The notes under the pieces are model-generated. The model saw only the letters and a list, made by a program, of their open reading frames with translations. It was not told the origin of the DNA and searched no databases. A stretch of DNA of 64,000 nucleotides, from assembly GCF_000424445.1 (NCBI RefSeq), contig NZ_AUJX01000014.1, forward strand, positions 19,856 to 83,855, given 5' to 3'. How positions within the stretch are numbered: position 1 is the stretch's first letter; the number at the start of each line of letters is the position of its first letter. Made by a program: the position numbers and the translations under genes. Source of the stretch: Oribacterium sp. NK2B42 (GTDB lineage: Bacteria > Bacillota > Clostridia > Lachnospirales > Lachnospiraceae). Shown here in pieces: positions 43,979 to 52,251 of the stretch.

Positions 43979-44836
43979 ATGACACTCGAAAGAAAAAGAC
44001 AGATTGCAACGGTATGTAAGTATGTCGTACTCATTCTGGTGGGCATTTTCATGATCTACCCGCTGGTTTGGATGATCGGTGCATCCTTCAAAACAAATTC
44101 AGAGATATTCTCAAGTATCGGATTTATACCTAAGGAACCCACCTTCCAAGGGTATGTAGATGCCATGAACGGCTACGGCGGTGATATTGACATCTGGAAG
44201 TCAATGCTCAACACCTACAAGATCGTTATTCCTAAGGTTATCCTTACGATAGCATCCTGCACACTGACAGCTTACGGTTTTGCAAGATTTAAGTTCAAGG
44301 GACATGATGCACTCTTTGCACTTCTGATGGCAACACTGTTCCTTCCAAACGTAGTACTTAATGTTCCTCAGTTCATCATGTACAATGGCTGGGGCTGGGT
44401 AGATTCACCTTTATACCTTCCTCTTATCGTTCCTTCAGTATTTGCTCAGGATACCTACTTCGTATTCATGCTCATTCAGTTCCTCCGCAATGTACCGAGA
44501 GAGCTTGATGAGGCTGCAAAGATCGACGGATGTACAGCACTTGGAACTCTCTGGCATGTTATCGTACCTGTACTTAAGCCGGCTATGACATCTGCAGCAC
44601 TTTTCCAGTTCATGTGGTCATCCAATGACTTTATGGGACCTTTGCTCTATGTTTCAACTCCGAAGCGTTATCCTGCAGCTATCTTCGTAAAGATGTCCAT
44701 GGATGCCGATACCGGATTCTCATGGAACAGAATACTTGCACTTTCGCTTATTTCCATCATTCCTTCACTGGTAGTATTCTTTATGGCCCAGGATCAGTTC
44801 ATCGATGGTGTGACAGCAGGTTCGGTTAAGGGTTGA
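43979..44836 (+). CDS. ABC sugar permease, MalG type
   Basis: A 285-residue partner permease with six helices and the EAA loop DEAAKIDGCTALGTLWHVI (about 178-196). It begins three bases after the MalF-type gene. The arrangement (lipoprotein, two permeases, GH105) resembles the B. subtilis YtcQ-YteP-YtcP rhamnogalacturonan system. Confidence 0.92.
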   Translation: MTLERKRQIATVCKYVVLILVGIFMIYPLVWMIGASFKTNSEIFSSIGFIPKEPTFQGYVDAMNGYGGDIDIWKSMLNTYKIVIPKVILTIASCTLTAYGFARFKFKGHDALFALLMATLFLPNVVLNVPQFIMYNGWGWVDSPLYLPLIVPSVFAQDTYFVFMLIQFLRNVPRELDEAAKIDGCTALGTLWHVIVPVLKPAMTSAALFQFMWSSNDFMGPLLYVSTPKRYPAAIFVKMSMDADTGFSWNRILALSLISIIPSLVVFFMAQDQFIDGVTAGSVKG

Positions 44837-44838
44837 TT

Positions 44839-46008
44839 ATGGAGACGAAAGAATTACACCACCTCACAGGTGGCAGGGAAGCTACGGAAAAGCTTCTTAA
44901 TGATTACTTGGATTATCTTATGGCTCATTCGGATTCCGGGCATCCTGCCTGGAATCTCGAGCTCATTAGAAAAGGTAAAGAGAATAGATGGAATTATATA
45001 GATGGCTGTATGATAACAGGTATCCTGCGGCTTTACGAGATCACCGGGCAGGAAAAATATCTGAAGTTTGCGGATGATTTTGTAAGCGGATTTGTAAATG
45101 AGGATGGAAGTATCAGAAATTATGATACTGAAGAAAAAAACCTCGACAATATAAATCCTGCAAAAAACCTGTTTAAGCTTTATGACTTCACAGGAAAAGA
45201 AAAATATCTGAAGGCTATACAGCTGGTGAGAACCCAGATAGATAAGATGCCGAGAACAAAAGAGGGGAACTTCTGGCATAAAAATATTTATCCGAACCAG
45301 GTATGGCTTGACGGGCTTTATATGGCGCAGCCTTTCTACATTGAGTATGAGAAGCGTTTTAATGATTCAAAAAACGTAAAAGATACTTATGATCAATTCT
45401 GTAATGTAGAAAAGCATATGCGTGATGAAAAGACAGGACTTTACTATCACGGATATGATGAATCAAGAGAGATGTACTGGGCAGATCCGGAGACCGGATG
45501 CAGTCCGAATTTCTGGCTTAGGGCCGAAGGATGGTTTATCTTGAGCCTCGTTGATGTGCTGGAAGTTATGATGGATATGGATCTTCCCGGGGAAAAAGAG
45601 CATCTTAAAAAGATGCTTGTGGATCTTACAGAGGCACTTTCCAAATACCAGGATGAAAGCGGACTTTTCTACCAGCTCATCGCACTTCCCGAGGTTGAAG
45701 GTAATTATCTTGAAACCTCCGGTACGGCGCTGATAAGTGCTGCGGTACTTAAAGGAGTGAGACTTGGTTTTATACCGGAAAAGTACAGAAGCATGGCAGA
45801 GAAAGCTTTCTATGGTATAATCGATAAGAGGCTTTCGAAAAATGAGGACGGCACGCCCTGCGTGACAGGAATATGTCTTGTTGCCGGACTCGGAGGCGCA
45901 GACCATAGAGACGGATCTGTTGGATATTATCTCGGAGAGCCGGTGGTAAAGAATGACGCAAAAGGAGTCGGTCCCCTGTTTCTTGCTTATACGGAAATGA
46001 TAAGATAA
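44839..46008 (+). CDS. Unsaturated rhamnogalacturonyl/galacturonyl hydrolase (GH105)
   Basis: A cytoplasmic (alpha/alpha)6 barrel enzyme that removes the unsaturated uronate left by pectate or rhamnogalacturonan lyases. The 389-residue protein has WLDGLYMAQPFYIEY (about 155-169) and FWLRAEGWFILSL (about 224-236), which surround the catalytic aspartate and the uronate site in YteR-like proteins. The start at 44839 with AAGGG six bases upstream is preferred over the overlapping TTG at 44833. It implies that lyase products are imported. Confidence 0.92.
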   Translation: METKELHHLTGGREATEKLLNDYLDYLMAHSDSGHPAWNLELIRKGKENRWNYIDGCMITGILRLYEITGQEKYLKFADDFVSGFVNEDGSIRNYDTEEKNLDNINPAKNLFKLYDFTGKEKYLKAIQLVRTQIDKMPRTKEGNFWHKNIYPNQVWLDGLYMAQPFYIEYEKRFNDSKNVKDTYDQFCNVEKHMRDEKTGLYYHGYDESREMYWADPETGCSPNFWLRAEGWFILSLVDVLEVMMDMDLPGEKEHLKKMLVDLTEALSKYQDESGLFYQLIALPEVEGNYLETSGTALISAAVLKGVRLGFIPEKYRSMAEKAFYGIIDKRLSKNEDGTPCVTGICLVAGLGGADHRDGSVGYYLGEPVVKNDAKGVGPLFLAYTEMIR

Positions 46009-46066
46009 AATAAAGGATGCGTGTCCGATTGGATGATGATTCAATGGGATACCATCCTTTATTTGT
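46009..46066 (+). terminator. Terminator after the GH105 gene
   Basis: AATAAAGGATG (46009-46019) pairs with CATCCTTTATT (46053-46063) around a long loop and is followed by TGTATT. Confidence 0.75.
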
Positions 46067-46163
46067 ATTAAAGCCTGATGATTTTTGAAACAATCTGGGA
46101 GTATGGAAAAAAGGATCACGAAGCTTTACCTCCCCTATATTGGTTATCAAAAAGAGGTATTTT

Positions 46164-47126
46164 ATGGCAGACGAAAATTTACATAATGCCAGACTTGAGC
46201 TGGTATTTGAAAAACGTATCCCGGGCCTGAGGGTTTCGGAAGCGGTGAGACATCAGAAGTTCATAATGAAAAACAGACATTTCCATGAGACCATAGAAAT
46301 GCACTTCATCATCTATGGACAGAGACTGCTGTTTGTTGATCAGGAAACCTATCGTATGGTTCCTCACACCTGTATGATGGTAAACCATAACCTCATTCAT
46401 AAAACCTCAACAGCCCCCAACATGCCTCCAGATCATCACAATTTCATACTTCAGCTGGACAGATCGGTTTTTGATAAAAAGTTCAGGGAATTCGGACTGA
46501 AGGGTTTTGATGAGTTCGGAAATCTGTATGGTGGACTTGCAAGGTTTAATGACACAGAATGGCAGCTGGTTTTATCCGTTATCGATGCCTTTAAGGCGGC
46601 TTGCGAGGACGAAAGAAACGGGATAACCTCCTCCATGGAGGATCTGCATTCTTTTCTATATCTTCAGACTGTTGAGCTTGCGGGTATTTTCGCAAAAAGC
46701 AGAAGAAGAGATCTTCAGAGTAAGCTTAAGGAAAAGGGTATAGAGACAGCTGAGCAGCAGTCTGTTGTGAAAACGGGAATTCACCAGAAGGTTCATGATA
46801 TAGCTATGTTCCTTCAGGGACATACCGGTGAAAATGTCACTCTTGATGAGATTGCAAAACAGTTTTACATGAGTAAATCCTACCTTACCAGAGTATTTCG
46901 TAACATTACTGGTTTTTCTGTTATTGAATATATTACTTATATAAGAGTGAGGAAGGCCCAGCAGCTGCTGATAGATTCCGATACCAGCATTACCGATATT
47001 GCGGAAATATGCGGGTTTGGTAATGTTACCTACTTTGAGAAGGTATTTAAACAAATGACAGGTCAGACACCGGGACAGTACCGGAAGAATCCCGAGAGGA
47101 CTAAGCTGATCCTTAAAAAACTATAA
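46164..47126 (+). CDS. AraC-family transcriptional regulator
   Basis: A protein of about 320 residues with an N-terminal cupin-like ligand domain (about 10-120; HFHETIEMHFII) and a C-terminal pair of AraC helix-turn-helix motifs (about 220-315; LDEIAKQFYMSKSYLTRVFR, ITDIAEICGFGNVTYFEKVF). It follows the pectin transport and hydrolase genes and probably activates them. ATG 46164 has AAAGAGG six bases upstream; TTG 46140 is less likely. Confidence 0.9.
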   Translation: MADENLHNARLELVFEKRIPGLRVSEAVRHQKFIMKNRHFHETIEMHFIIYGQRLLFVDQETYRMVPHTCMMVNHNLIHKTSTAPNMPPDHHNFILQLDRSVFDKKFREFGLKGFDEFGNLYGGLARFNDTEWQLVLSVIDAFKAACEDERNGITSSMEDLHSFLYLQTVELAGIFAKSRRRDLQSKLKEKGIETAEQQSVVKTGIHQKVHDIAMFLQGHTGENVTLDEIAKQFYMSKSYLTRVFRNITGFSVIEYITYIRVRKAQQLLIDSDTSITDIAEICGFGNVTYFEKVFKQMTGQTPGQYRKNPERTKLILKKL

Positions 47127-47243
47127 AATTATTTCGAATTAACAATCGTATGCCGGAAATAAACGAGTTAGAAAGCAACATATAAGAACTAAATGATAAA
47201 ATACCGGTATTCACAGAGGAATTTTTTATAAAGGAGATTTTAT

Positions 47244-48104
47244 ATGATTCAGTTTGGAATGAGAGTTCATGATATATGTGGTAAAGGAACCGTTACAGAG
47301 GTTCTTGATAAGGTTCAGGACTTAGGCATTAAGTATATTCAGCTTGCCATGTCCAAAAGCTTTTCAGAGGTGGACACCTCTGTGGGACATTATAATGCGG
47401 GACTTGGGGATTATGTTGGAGCAGAATGCAGAAAAAGAGATATTCATGTGTCTATTCTGGGCTGCTACATTAATCCGGCTCATCCCGATGAAGAAAAGAG
47501 AATGCTGGAGGTGCAGAGATTTATAGAGCATCTTAAATACAGTAAAAGGATAGGAGCTGATATGGTTGGCACAGAAACAGGCCGTGCTCATCCTGATATG
47601 AAGATAGTTCCTGAGACCTATACCGAGGAAAACTATCAGAGAGTTCTGGACAGCTTTAAGCGTATAAGGGATGCAGCTGAAAAGCTTGGCGTCATGGTGG
47701 GAGTTGAAGGAGTGTTCAATCATACACTTCACAGTCCCGAGATGATGAGGAGATTTCTTGACGATATTGATTCAGTAAACTTTGATGTCATCCTTGATTC
47801 TGTAAATCTTATAAAACCGGAGTACGAGAAGGATCCTGCAGGGCAGAATGCGATCATAAAGAAGGCCTTTGATCTGTACGGTGACAGGATCACCACACTG
47901 CACCTAAAGGATGGAGTATTCGAGGATAATGATCAGAAATTCCGCCATCCCGGTGAAGGCTTCTTTAATTATGAAGAGCTTATGCGTCAGGTCAGTATCT
48001 GGAAACCTTACATCGTGGGAACTCTTGAGAACTCCACACCTGACCGTTACTACGAGGACTGTAGATTCCTGCAGGAGCAGTACGATAAATACAAGGCAGT
48101 ATAA
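47244..48104 (+). CDS. Sugar phosphate isomerase/epimerase-like TIM barrel protein
   Basis: The 286-residue protein belongs to the xylose isomerase-like (AP endonuclease 2) superfamily. Metal-site residues appear in GVEGVFNHT, DVILDSVNLI, TTLHLKDGVF and GTLENS. Members isomerise or epimerise sugars and sugar acids; the substrate cannot be fixed from sequence. Its place after the AraC regulator suggests a step in uronate or rhamnose breakdown. AAAGGAG precedes the ATG. Confidence 0.82.
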   Translation: MIQFGMRVHDICGKGTVTEVLDKVQDLGIKYIQLAMSKSFSEVDTSVGHYNAGLGDYVGAECRKRDIHVSILGCYINPAHPDEEKRMLEVQRFIEHLKYSKRIGADMVGTETGRAHPDMKIVPETYTEENYQRVLDSFKRIRDAAEKLGVMVGVEGVFNHTLHSPEMMRRFLDDIDSVNFDVILDSVNLIKPEYEKDPAGQNAIIKKAFDLYGDRITTLHLKDGVFEDNDQKFRHPGEGFFNYEELMRQVSIWKPYIVGTLENSTPDRYYEDCRFLQEQYDKYKAV

Positions 48105-48119
48105 AACAGAACAGAATGC

Positions 48120-48172
48120 TTCCGCCGATGAACCACTAACTCCGTTCCCGTGGTACATCGGCGGAACTTTTT
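48120..48172 (+). terminator. Terminator after the isomerase gene
   Basis: TTCCGCCGATG (48120-48130) pairs with CATCGGCGGAA (48156-48166), extended by inner ACCAC/GTGGT, followed by CTTTTTC. Confidence 0.9.
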
Positions 48173-48280
48173 CAAAAAATCCCCAAATCGCGTTCAAAAA
48201 CCCATGCATCATTTGACAAAACCTGTATGTTCATATACAACATTAAGTAATATACGGTCCGGAGGGAGACTTTTATTTAT

Positions 48281-49582
48281 ATGATAGAACGACTAGTTCT
48301 TCTTATTGTACTTATAATATTAAATGGCTTTTTTTCCTGTGCAGAGATAGCTGTTCTGCAGGTTGGAGATACAAAACTGAAAAAGCTTGCAGAAGAAGGA
48401 AACAAAGACGCAATAATACTTCTTAAACTGACCGAGGATCCGTCGAGATTCCTTTCTACGATCCAGGTGGCTATAACCCTGGCAGGTTTTCTGTCCTCGG
48501 CTTTTGCTGCAGACAGTTTTGCAAATCCTGCTACCAGACTTCTTATAAAGATGGGAGTGCCGATCAGTGAATCGGTGCTTAGTCCCATAGTTATCGTGGT
48601 CATCACTTTGATTCTTTCATATGTCAATATCGTATTCGGTGAGCTTGTGCCCAAAAGACTCGCACAGGCATATACGGAAAAGATCGCTTTATCCATGGCT
48701 TCCGTGCTTCAGTTTGCAGCTGTACTGTTCCGACCTTTTGTAGGGCTTCTTACAGTATCCACAAACACTGTTATGAAGCTGATGGGAATCAATCCCGAAG
48801 ATATCGAAGATAAGGTCTCGGAAGAAGACATTATCATGATGCTTGATGAAGGAACGGAAAACGGCACCATCGAGCACCAGGAAAATGAGATGATACAGAA
48901 TGTCTTCGAGTTCAATGATCTGACAGTAGAGGATGTGTGTACTCACAGAACAGATGTGGCTATGCTTTATTATGAAGACAGTGATGAGGTCTGGCGAAAG
49001 ACCATTTATAATAACAGATTTGCCAATTATCCTATCTGCGGTGAGGATGATGACGATGTAATAGGCATTCTTGATACCAAGGATTATTTCCGACTTGAAG
49101 ACCAGTCCCGTGACAGCATAATGAAGAATGCCGTAGATAAGCCGTTTTTCGTTTCTCAGAACATGAAGGTTTCGGATCTTTTCCAGACCATGAAAAGGGA
49201 GCGTAAATACTATGCGGTTGTTATAGATGAGTATGGCGGAATGACCGGAATAGTAAGCATGCATGACCTCATCGAAGCTCTGGTGGGAGACCTTCAGGAG
49301 GAGGATGATCTTCCTGAACCTGAGCCGATCGAGGCCATCGGAGAGAATGAATGGATAATTCTCGGAATTGCGGATCTTGAGGATGTCAATGAAGCTCTGA
49401 AGATTGATATACCGACGGAAGATGCCGACACCTTCGGCGGATACATCATGGGCATCATAGGTACAGTGCCTGACGATGGCAGCTCCTTCCATCTGGAGAC
49501 AGATGCTCTTGAGATAGATGTGGCGTATATTAAGAATCACCGCATAGGAAAAACCATAGTCAAAAAGAAAATATCTGAATGA
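48281..49582 (+). CDS. CNNM/CorC-family transporter-like protein with CBS domains
   Basis: A 433-residue protein with a DUF21 membrane domain (about 1-190; four helices, NGFFSCAEIAVL, VFGELVPKRLA), two CBS domains (about 205-340; IVSMHDLIEALVGD) and a C-terminal CorC_HlyC domain (about 355-430; DADTFGGYIMG). Such proteins are often labelled hemolysin but act in divalent-cation (Mg2+) export or homeostasis. GGAGGGAG lies somewhat far (about 15 bases) before the ATG. Confidence 0.9.
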   Translation: MIERLVLLIVLIILNGFFSCAEIAVLQVGDTKLKKLAEEGNKDAIILLKLTEDPSRFLSTIQVAITLAGFLSSAFAADSFANPATRLLIKMGVPISESVLSPIVIVVITLILSYVNIVFGELVPKRLAQAYTEKIALSMASVLQFAAVLFRPFVGLLTVSTNTVMKLMGINPEDIEDKVSEEDIIMMLDEGTENGTIEHQENEMIQNVFEFNDLTVEDVCTHRTDVAMLYYEDSDEVWRKTIYNNRFANYPICGEDDDDVIGILDTKDYFRLEDQSRDSIMKNAVDKPFFVSQNMKVSDLFQTMKRERKYYAVVIDEYGGMTGIVSMHDLIEALVGDLQEEDDLPEPEPIEAIGENEWIILGIADLEDVNEALKIDIPTEDADTFGGYIMGIIGTVPDDGSSFHLETDALEIDVAYIKNHRIGKTIVKKKISE

Positions 49583-49650
49583 TGCGGTTATTCTGAAAAG
49601 CGAATAGATATACGCAAGAAGAAATATTTAAATACAGGATGATTATGTGC

Positions 49651-49656
49651 TATAAT
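49651..49656 (+). promoter_or_regulatory. Candidate -10 before the NUDIX gene
   Basis: TATAAT stands 39 bases before the ATG. The matching -35 (TTAAAT at 49628) is weak. Confidence 0.4.
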
Positions 49657-49694
49657 CTGGGTTCGTTTGAAACAGATAAGCAGGAGGAGAAAGT

Positions 49695-50249
49695 ATGCTG
49701 AATCAGGATAATGCTGAGAAACCGGTAAAGCTTATAGAGAGAAAGCTTGCCTATAAAGGAAAGGTCATAACAGTTTATGATGACTTCGTTGATGTGGGAG
49801 GACATGAGACCCATTGGGATTTCATACATCACATGGGTGCGGCAGCAGTACTTCCTGTGCTGAAGGACGGACGCATACTCATGGTCAGACAGTACAGACA
49901 TGCCCTTCAGAGATACACTCTTGAGCTCCCGGCAGGAAAACGTGATGAAGAGGATGAGCCCTTTGAAATCTGTGCATTGAGAGAGCTTGAGGAAGAAACC
50001 GGATACAAGACAGACCATCTTGAGTTCCTTCTCTATGTCAACACCACCGTTGCCTTCCTTGATGAAAAGATAGGCATATATGTAGCCAGAGACCTTGAAA
50101 AAGGTAATGTACACTGGGATGAGGATGAAGAGCTTGGAATAGAAGCCTGGAACCTTGAAGACCTTAAGCAGCTTATATATGAGGGTAAGATGACAGATGG
50201 CAAAACCGTTGCAGCCATTATGACATACGCTGAAAAATATTGTAAATAA
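49695..50249 (+). CDS. nudF: NUDIX hydrolase, ADP-ribose pyrophosphatase type
   Basis: The 184-residue protein hydrolyses ADP-ribose or related nucleotide sugars to AMP and a sugar phosphate. The Nudix box is visible from GKRDEEDEPFE through RELEEETGYK (about residues 77-101). QYRHALQRYTLELPAGK before it is typical of the ADP-ribose group. GGAGGAGA precedes the ATG. Confidence 0.9.
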   Translation: MLNQDNAEKPVKLIERKLAYKGKVITVYDDFVDVGGHETHWDFIHHMGAAAVLPVLKDGRILMVRQYRHALQRYTLELPAGKRDEEDEPFEICALRELEEETGYKTDHLEFLLYVNTTVAFLDEKIGIYVARDLEKGNVHWDEDEELGIEAWNLEDLKQLIYEGKMTDGKTVAAIMTYAEKYCK

Positions 50250-50298
50250 TGATCCGGGATTATAGACCCTGAAAAACATGACGATATAATTCTGACAG

Positions 50299-50336
50299 AA
50301 AGCCGATCGGGATTACATGTAGAGTTACGGCTTTTA
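50299..50336 (+). other. Small stem-loop in the apt leader
   Basis: AAAGCCG and CGGCTTT form a 7-bp stem with a long loop, followed by only one extra T. It may be an attenuator or the NUDIX 3' end. A TATAAT lies just upstream at 50285-50290. Confidence 0.35.
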
Positions 50337-50381
50337 CATAGGCGGATAAAACGCAGATATCTTACATATGAGGATTGAAAA

Positions 50382-50912
50382 ATGAAAAGAGAAAAATTAG
50401 AAGATTATGTATTGACCATTCCTGATTTTCCGGAGCCAGGAATCATGTTCCGTGATATTACATCACTAGTCCAGGATCCTGACGGACTTCAGGATGCCAT
50501 CGATGGACTCAAGGATACACTGAAGGATGTTGAATTCGATAAGGTACTTGGTCTTGAATCCAGAGGCTTTATCTTCGGAACCCCTATTGCCTATGAATTT
50601 AAAAAAGGCTTTGTACCCGTACGTAAGAAAGGAAAGCTTCCCAGAGAAACTGTGTCTGCAAAGTATGAACTTGAGTACGGCGAGGCAGAGATCGAGATAC
50701 ACAAGGATTCCATAAGTAAAGGCGAAAAGGTTGTCATCATTGATGATCTCATCGCTACCGGCGGAACCCTTGAAGCTTCCTGCAAACTTGTGGAAGAGCT
50801 CGGCGGTGAGGTAGCCTGCATAGTCCTCGTTATGGAGCTTGCCGGACTTGAAGGCCGTAAGAAGCTGGAAAAATATGATGTAAGGACACTTATTACCTAC
50901 GAAGGAAAATAA
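50382..50912 (+). CDS. apt: Adenine phosphoribosyltransferase
   Basis: It salvages adenine to AMP using PRPP. The 176-residue length is standard. IPDFPEPGIMFRDIT near the N-terminus, GLESRGFIFGTPIA and the PRPP loop VVIIDDLIATGGTLEA (about 117-132) identify it. It is 18 bases upstream of greA and probably co-transcribed. Confidence 0.96.
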   Translation: MKREKLEDYVLTIPDFPEPGIMFRDITSLVQDPDGLQDAIDGLKDTLKDVEFDKVLGLESRGFIFGTPIAYEFKKGFVPVRKKGKLPRETVSAKYELEYGEAEIEIHKDSISKGEKVVIIDDLIATGGTLEASCKLVEELGGEVACIVLVMELAGLEGRKKLEKYDVRTLITYEGK

Positions 50913-50930
50913 GGATAGTAACAGAACAAA

Positions 50931-51434
50931 ATGGGACAGGAATTAACAAAGTCAGACGTAAAAAGAATTCAGGACGAGATAGATCATCGTAAACTGGTCC
51001 TGAGACCACAGATAACCAGAGAGATAGCAGAAGCTGCAGCCCAGGGCGACCGCTCGGAAAACTTCGAGTACTATGCAGCAAAAAAAGCCAATCGTGAAAA
51101 CAACGGTCGTATAAACTACCTCGAAAGAGTGCTGCGATTTGCAAAAATAATCGATGACAGCTCCAAAGAAGACGAAGTAGGACTAAACAATACAGTCACC
51201 CTTTACTTCGAAGAAGATGACGAAGAAGAAGTATACCGCATAGTCACCTCCATCCGCGGACACAGCCTCCTCGGCCTCATCTCCAACGAATCCCCCATAG
51301 GTAAAGCCATCATGGGTCACAAAGTCGGCGACCGCTGCGAAGTCACCACCGAAAACGGCGCAAGCTATTTCGTCGTTATTCGTAACATCGAAAACACAGG
51401 CGAATCCGAAGACGACTACATAAAAGCTTTCTAG
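50931..51434 (+). CDS. greA: GreA/GreB-family transcription elongation factor
   Basis: It rescues backtracked RNA polymerase by stimulating transcript cleavage. The 167-residue protein has the N-terminal coiled coil (about 1-75; acidic tip region QGDRSENFEYYAAK with conserved D and E) and the C-terminal FKBP-like domain (LLGLISNESPIGKAIMGHKVGD). The ribosome site is weak (AGGA about 15 bases upstream), suggesting coupling to apt. In its last 250 bases codons are notably richer in C than neighbouring genes. Confidence 0.9.
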   Translation: MGQELTKSDVKRIQDEIDHRKLVLRPQITREIAEAAAQGDRSENFEYYAAKKANRENNGRINYLERVLRFAKIIDDSSKEDEVGLNNTVTLYFEEDDEEEVYRIVTSIRGHSLLGLISNESPIGKAIMGHKVGDRCEVTTENGASYFVVIRNIENTGESEDDYIKAF

Positions 51435-51440
51435 AAAACA

Positions 51441-51490
51441 GCAGAAGCTTGAAGGCACCCGTTTCTGATCGGGTGCCTTCGAGCTTCTGC
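51441..51490. terminator. Bidirectional terminator, greA / CBS gene
   Basis: GCAGAAGCT and GAAGGCACCCG (51441-51461) pair with CGGGTGCCTTC and AGCTTCTGC (51470-51490), a 20-bp stem with one mismatch, between convergent genes. T tracts are short. Confidence 0.85.
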
Positions 51491-51498
51491 GTCCGCCC

Positions 51499-51957
51499 TT
51501 AAGCCAACTCCCGAAGATCCTGAAGCTCCGTTTTCGGCACTTCACATTCCTTCGGAAGACGAGAATTGGCGTAAAGGTAATTTATGATCTCCTTCCGCCG
51601 TATGATCCCGATGAAATGCTTCATATCATCCACCACTGGAACAAAATTCTGATTTGCCACCCTCTCCATAAGATCCTCCATGGAAGCATTGACATCCACC
51701 GGAGCATAATGGGTTTTCATGGGTATATCCGCTACCTGAATCTTCTCGATATAATCAAGATTCATCTTCAAATTGTTCTTAATCTCCCACAGAAGATCAC
51801 CCTCCGTCATGGTGCCGAGATAACTTCCGTCTTTTGCAAGAACCGGAATAGTCGAATAGCGATGAAACTCCATTTTTTCAAGAGCCTGTCGTAAAGTAAA
51901 ATCTTCCTCAAGAAAAGCTACGTCACATTTGGGCGTAAGGAAGAATAGAATATTCAT
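51499..51957 (-). CDS. CBS-domain pair protein
   Basis: A 152-residue protein made of two CBS repeats (about 7-65 and 78-135; FHRYSTIPVLAKDGSYLGTMTEGD and NFVPVVDDMKHFIGIIRRKEII). CBS pairs bind adenine nucleotides such as AMP, ATP or c-di-AMP and regulate a partner. The partner is unknown. GGAGGGA precedes the ATG. Confidence 0.88.
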   Translation of the reverse strand: MNILFFLTPKCDVAFLEEDFTLRQALEKMEFHRYSTIPVLAKDGSYLGTMTEGDLLWEIKNNLKMNLDYIEKIQVADIPMKTHYAPVDVNASMEDLMERVANQNFVPVVDDMKHFIGIIRRKEIINYLYANSRLPKECEVPKTELQDLRELA

Positions 51958-52080
51958 TAGAAACTCCCTCCAAATAATTCAAATAATTAACCTTTGATAT
52001 ATTATCATATTTTACATAAAAGTCAGCAGGTAAAGAGCCAAATATTATTAAAATTTACTAAAATTGCGTAAGATATTAAG

Positions 52081-52134
52081 TGAATGTTCAAACAACAAAC
52101 ATATTTTTGAATGTTCAAACAACAAACATATTTT
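52081..52134 (+). repeat. Two tandem 27-bp direct repeats upstream of rel
   Basis: The unit TGAATGTTCAAACAACAAAC plus ATATTTT occurs twice with no gap (52081-52107 and 52108-52134) and ends one base before the -35 of the promoter. It is a candidate operator or UP-like element. Confidence 0.85.
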
Positions 52135-52163
52135 TTGACAAGAACATTAACAAATAGTAAAAT
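52135..52163 (+). promoter_or_regulatory. rel promoter
   Basis: A perfect -35 TTGACA (52135-52140), a 17-bp spacer and TAAAAT (52158-52163), about 90 bases before the start codon. Confidence 0.8.
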
Positions 52164-52251
52164 TAAACTTTGCTAAAATATTTGAATAAGTACTGAGTAA
52201 AGTTAAGTGTGGCAGGAAATGATGAAAGATTTCAGGCCACGGGAGAAAAAT

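Noticed and set aside
48689..49540. Long minus-strand reading frame (283 codons) opposite the CNNM/CBS gene
   Set aside because: It has no ribosome site or family likeness, and the plus-strand gene has clear DUF21, CBS and CorC motifs.
52081..52134. CRISPR-like array
   Set aside because: Only two directly adjacent units with no spacer, beside a promoter; no cas genes.
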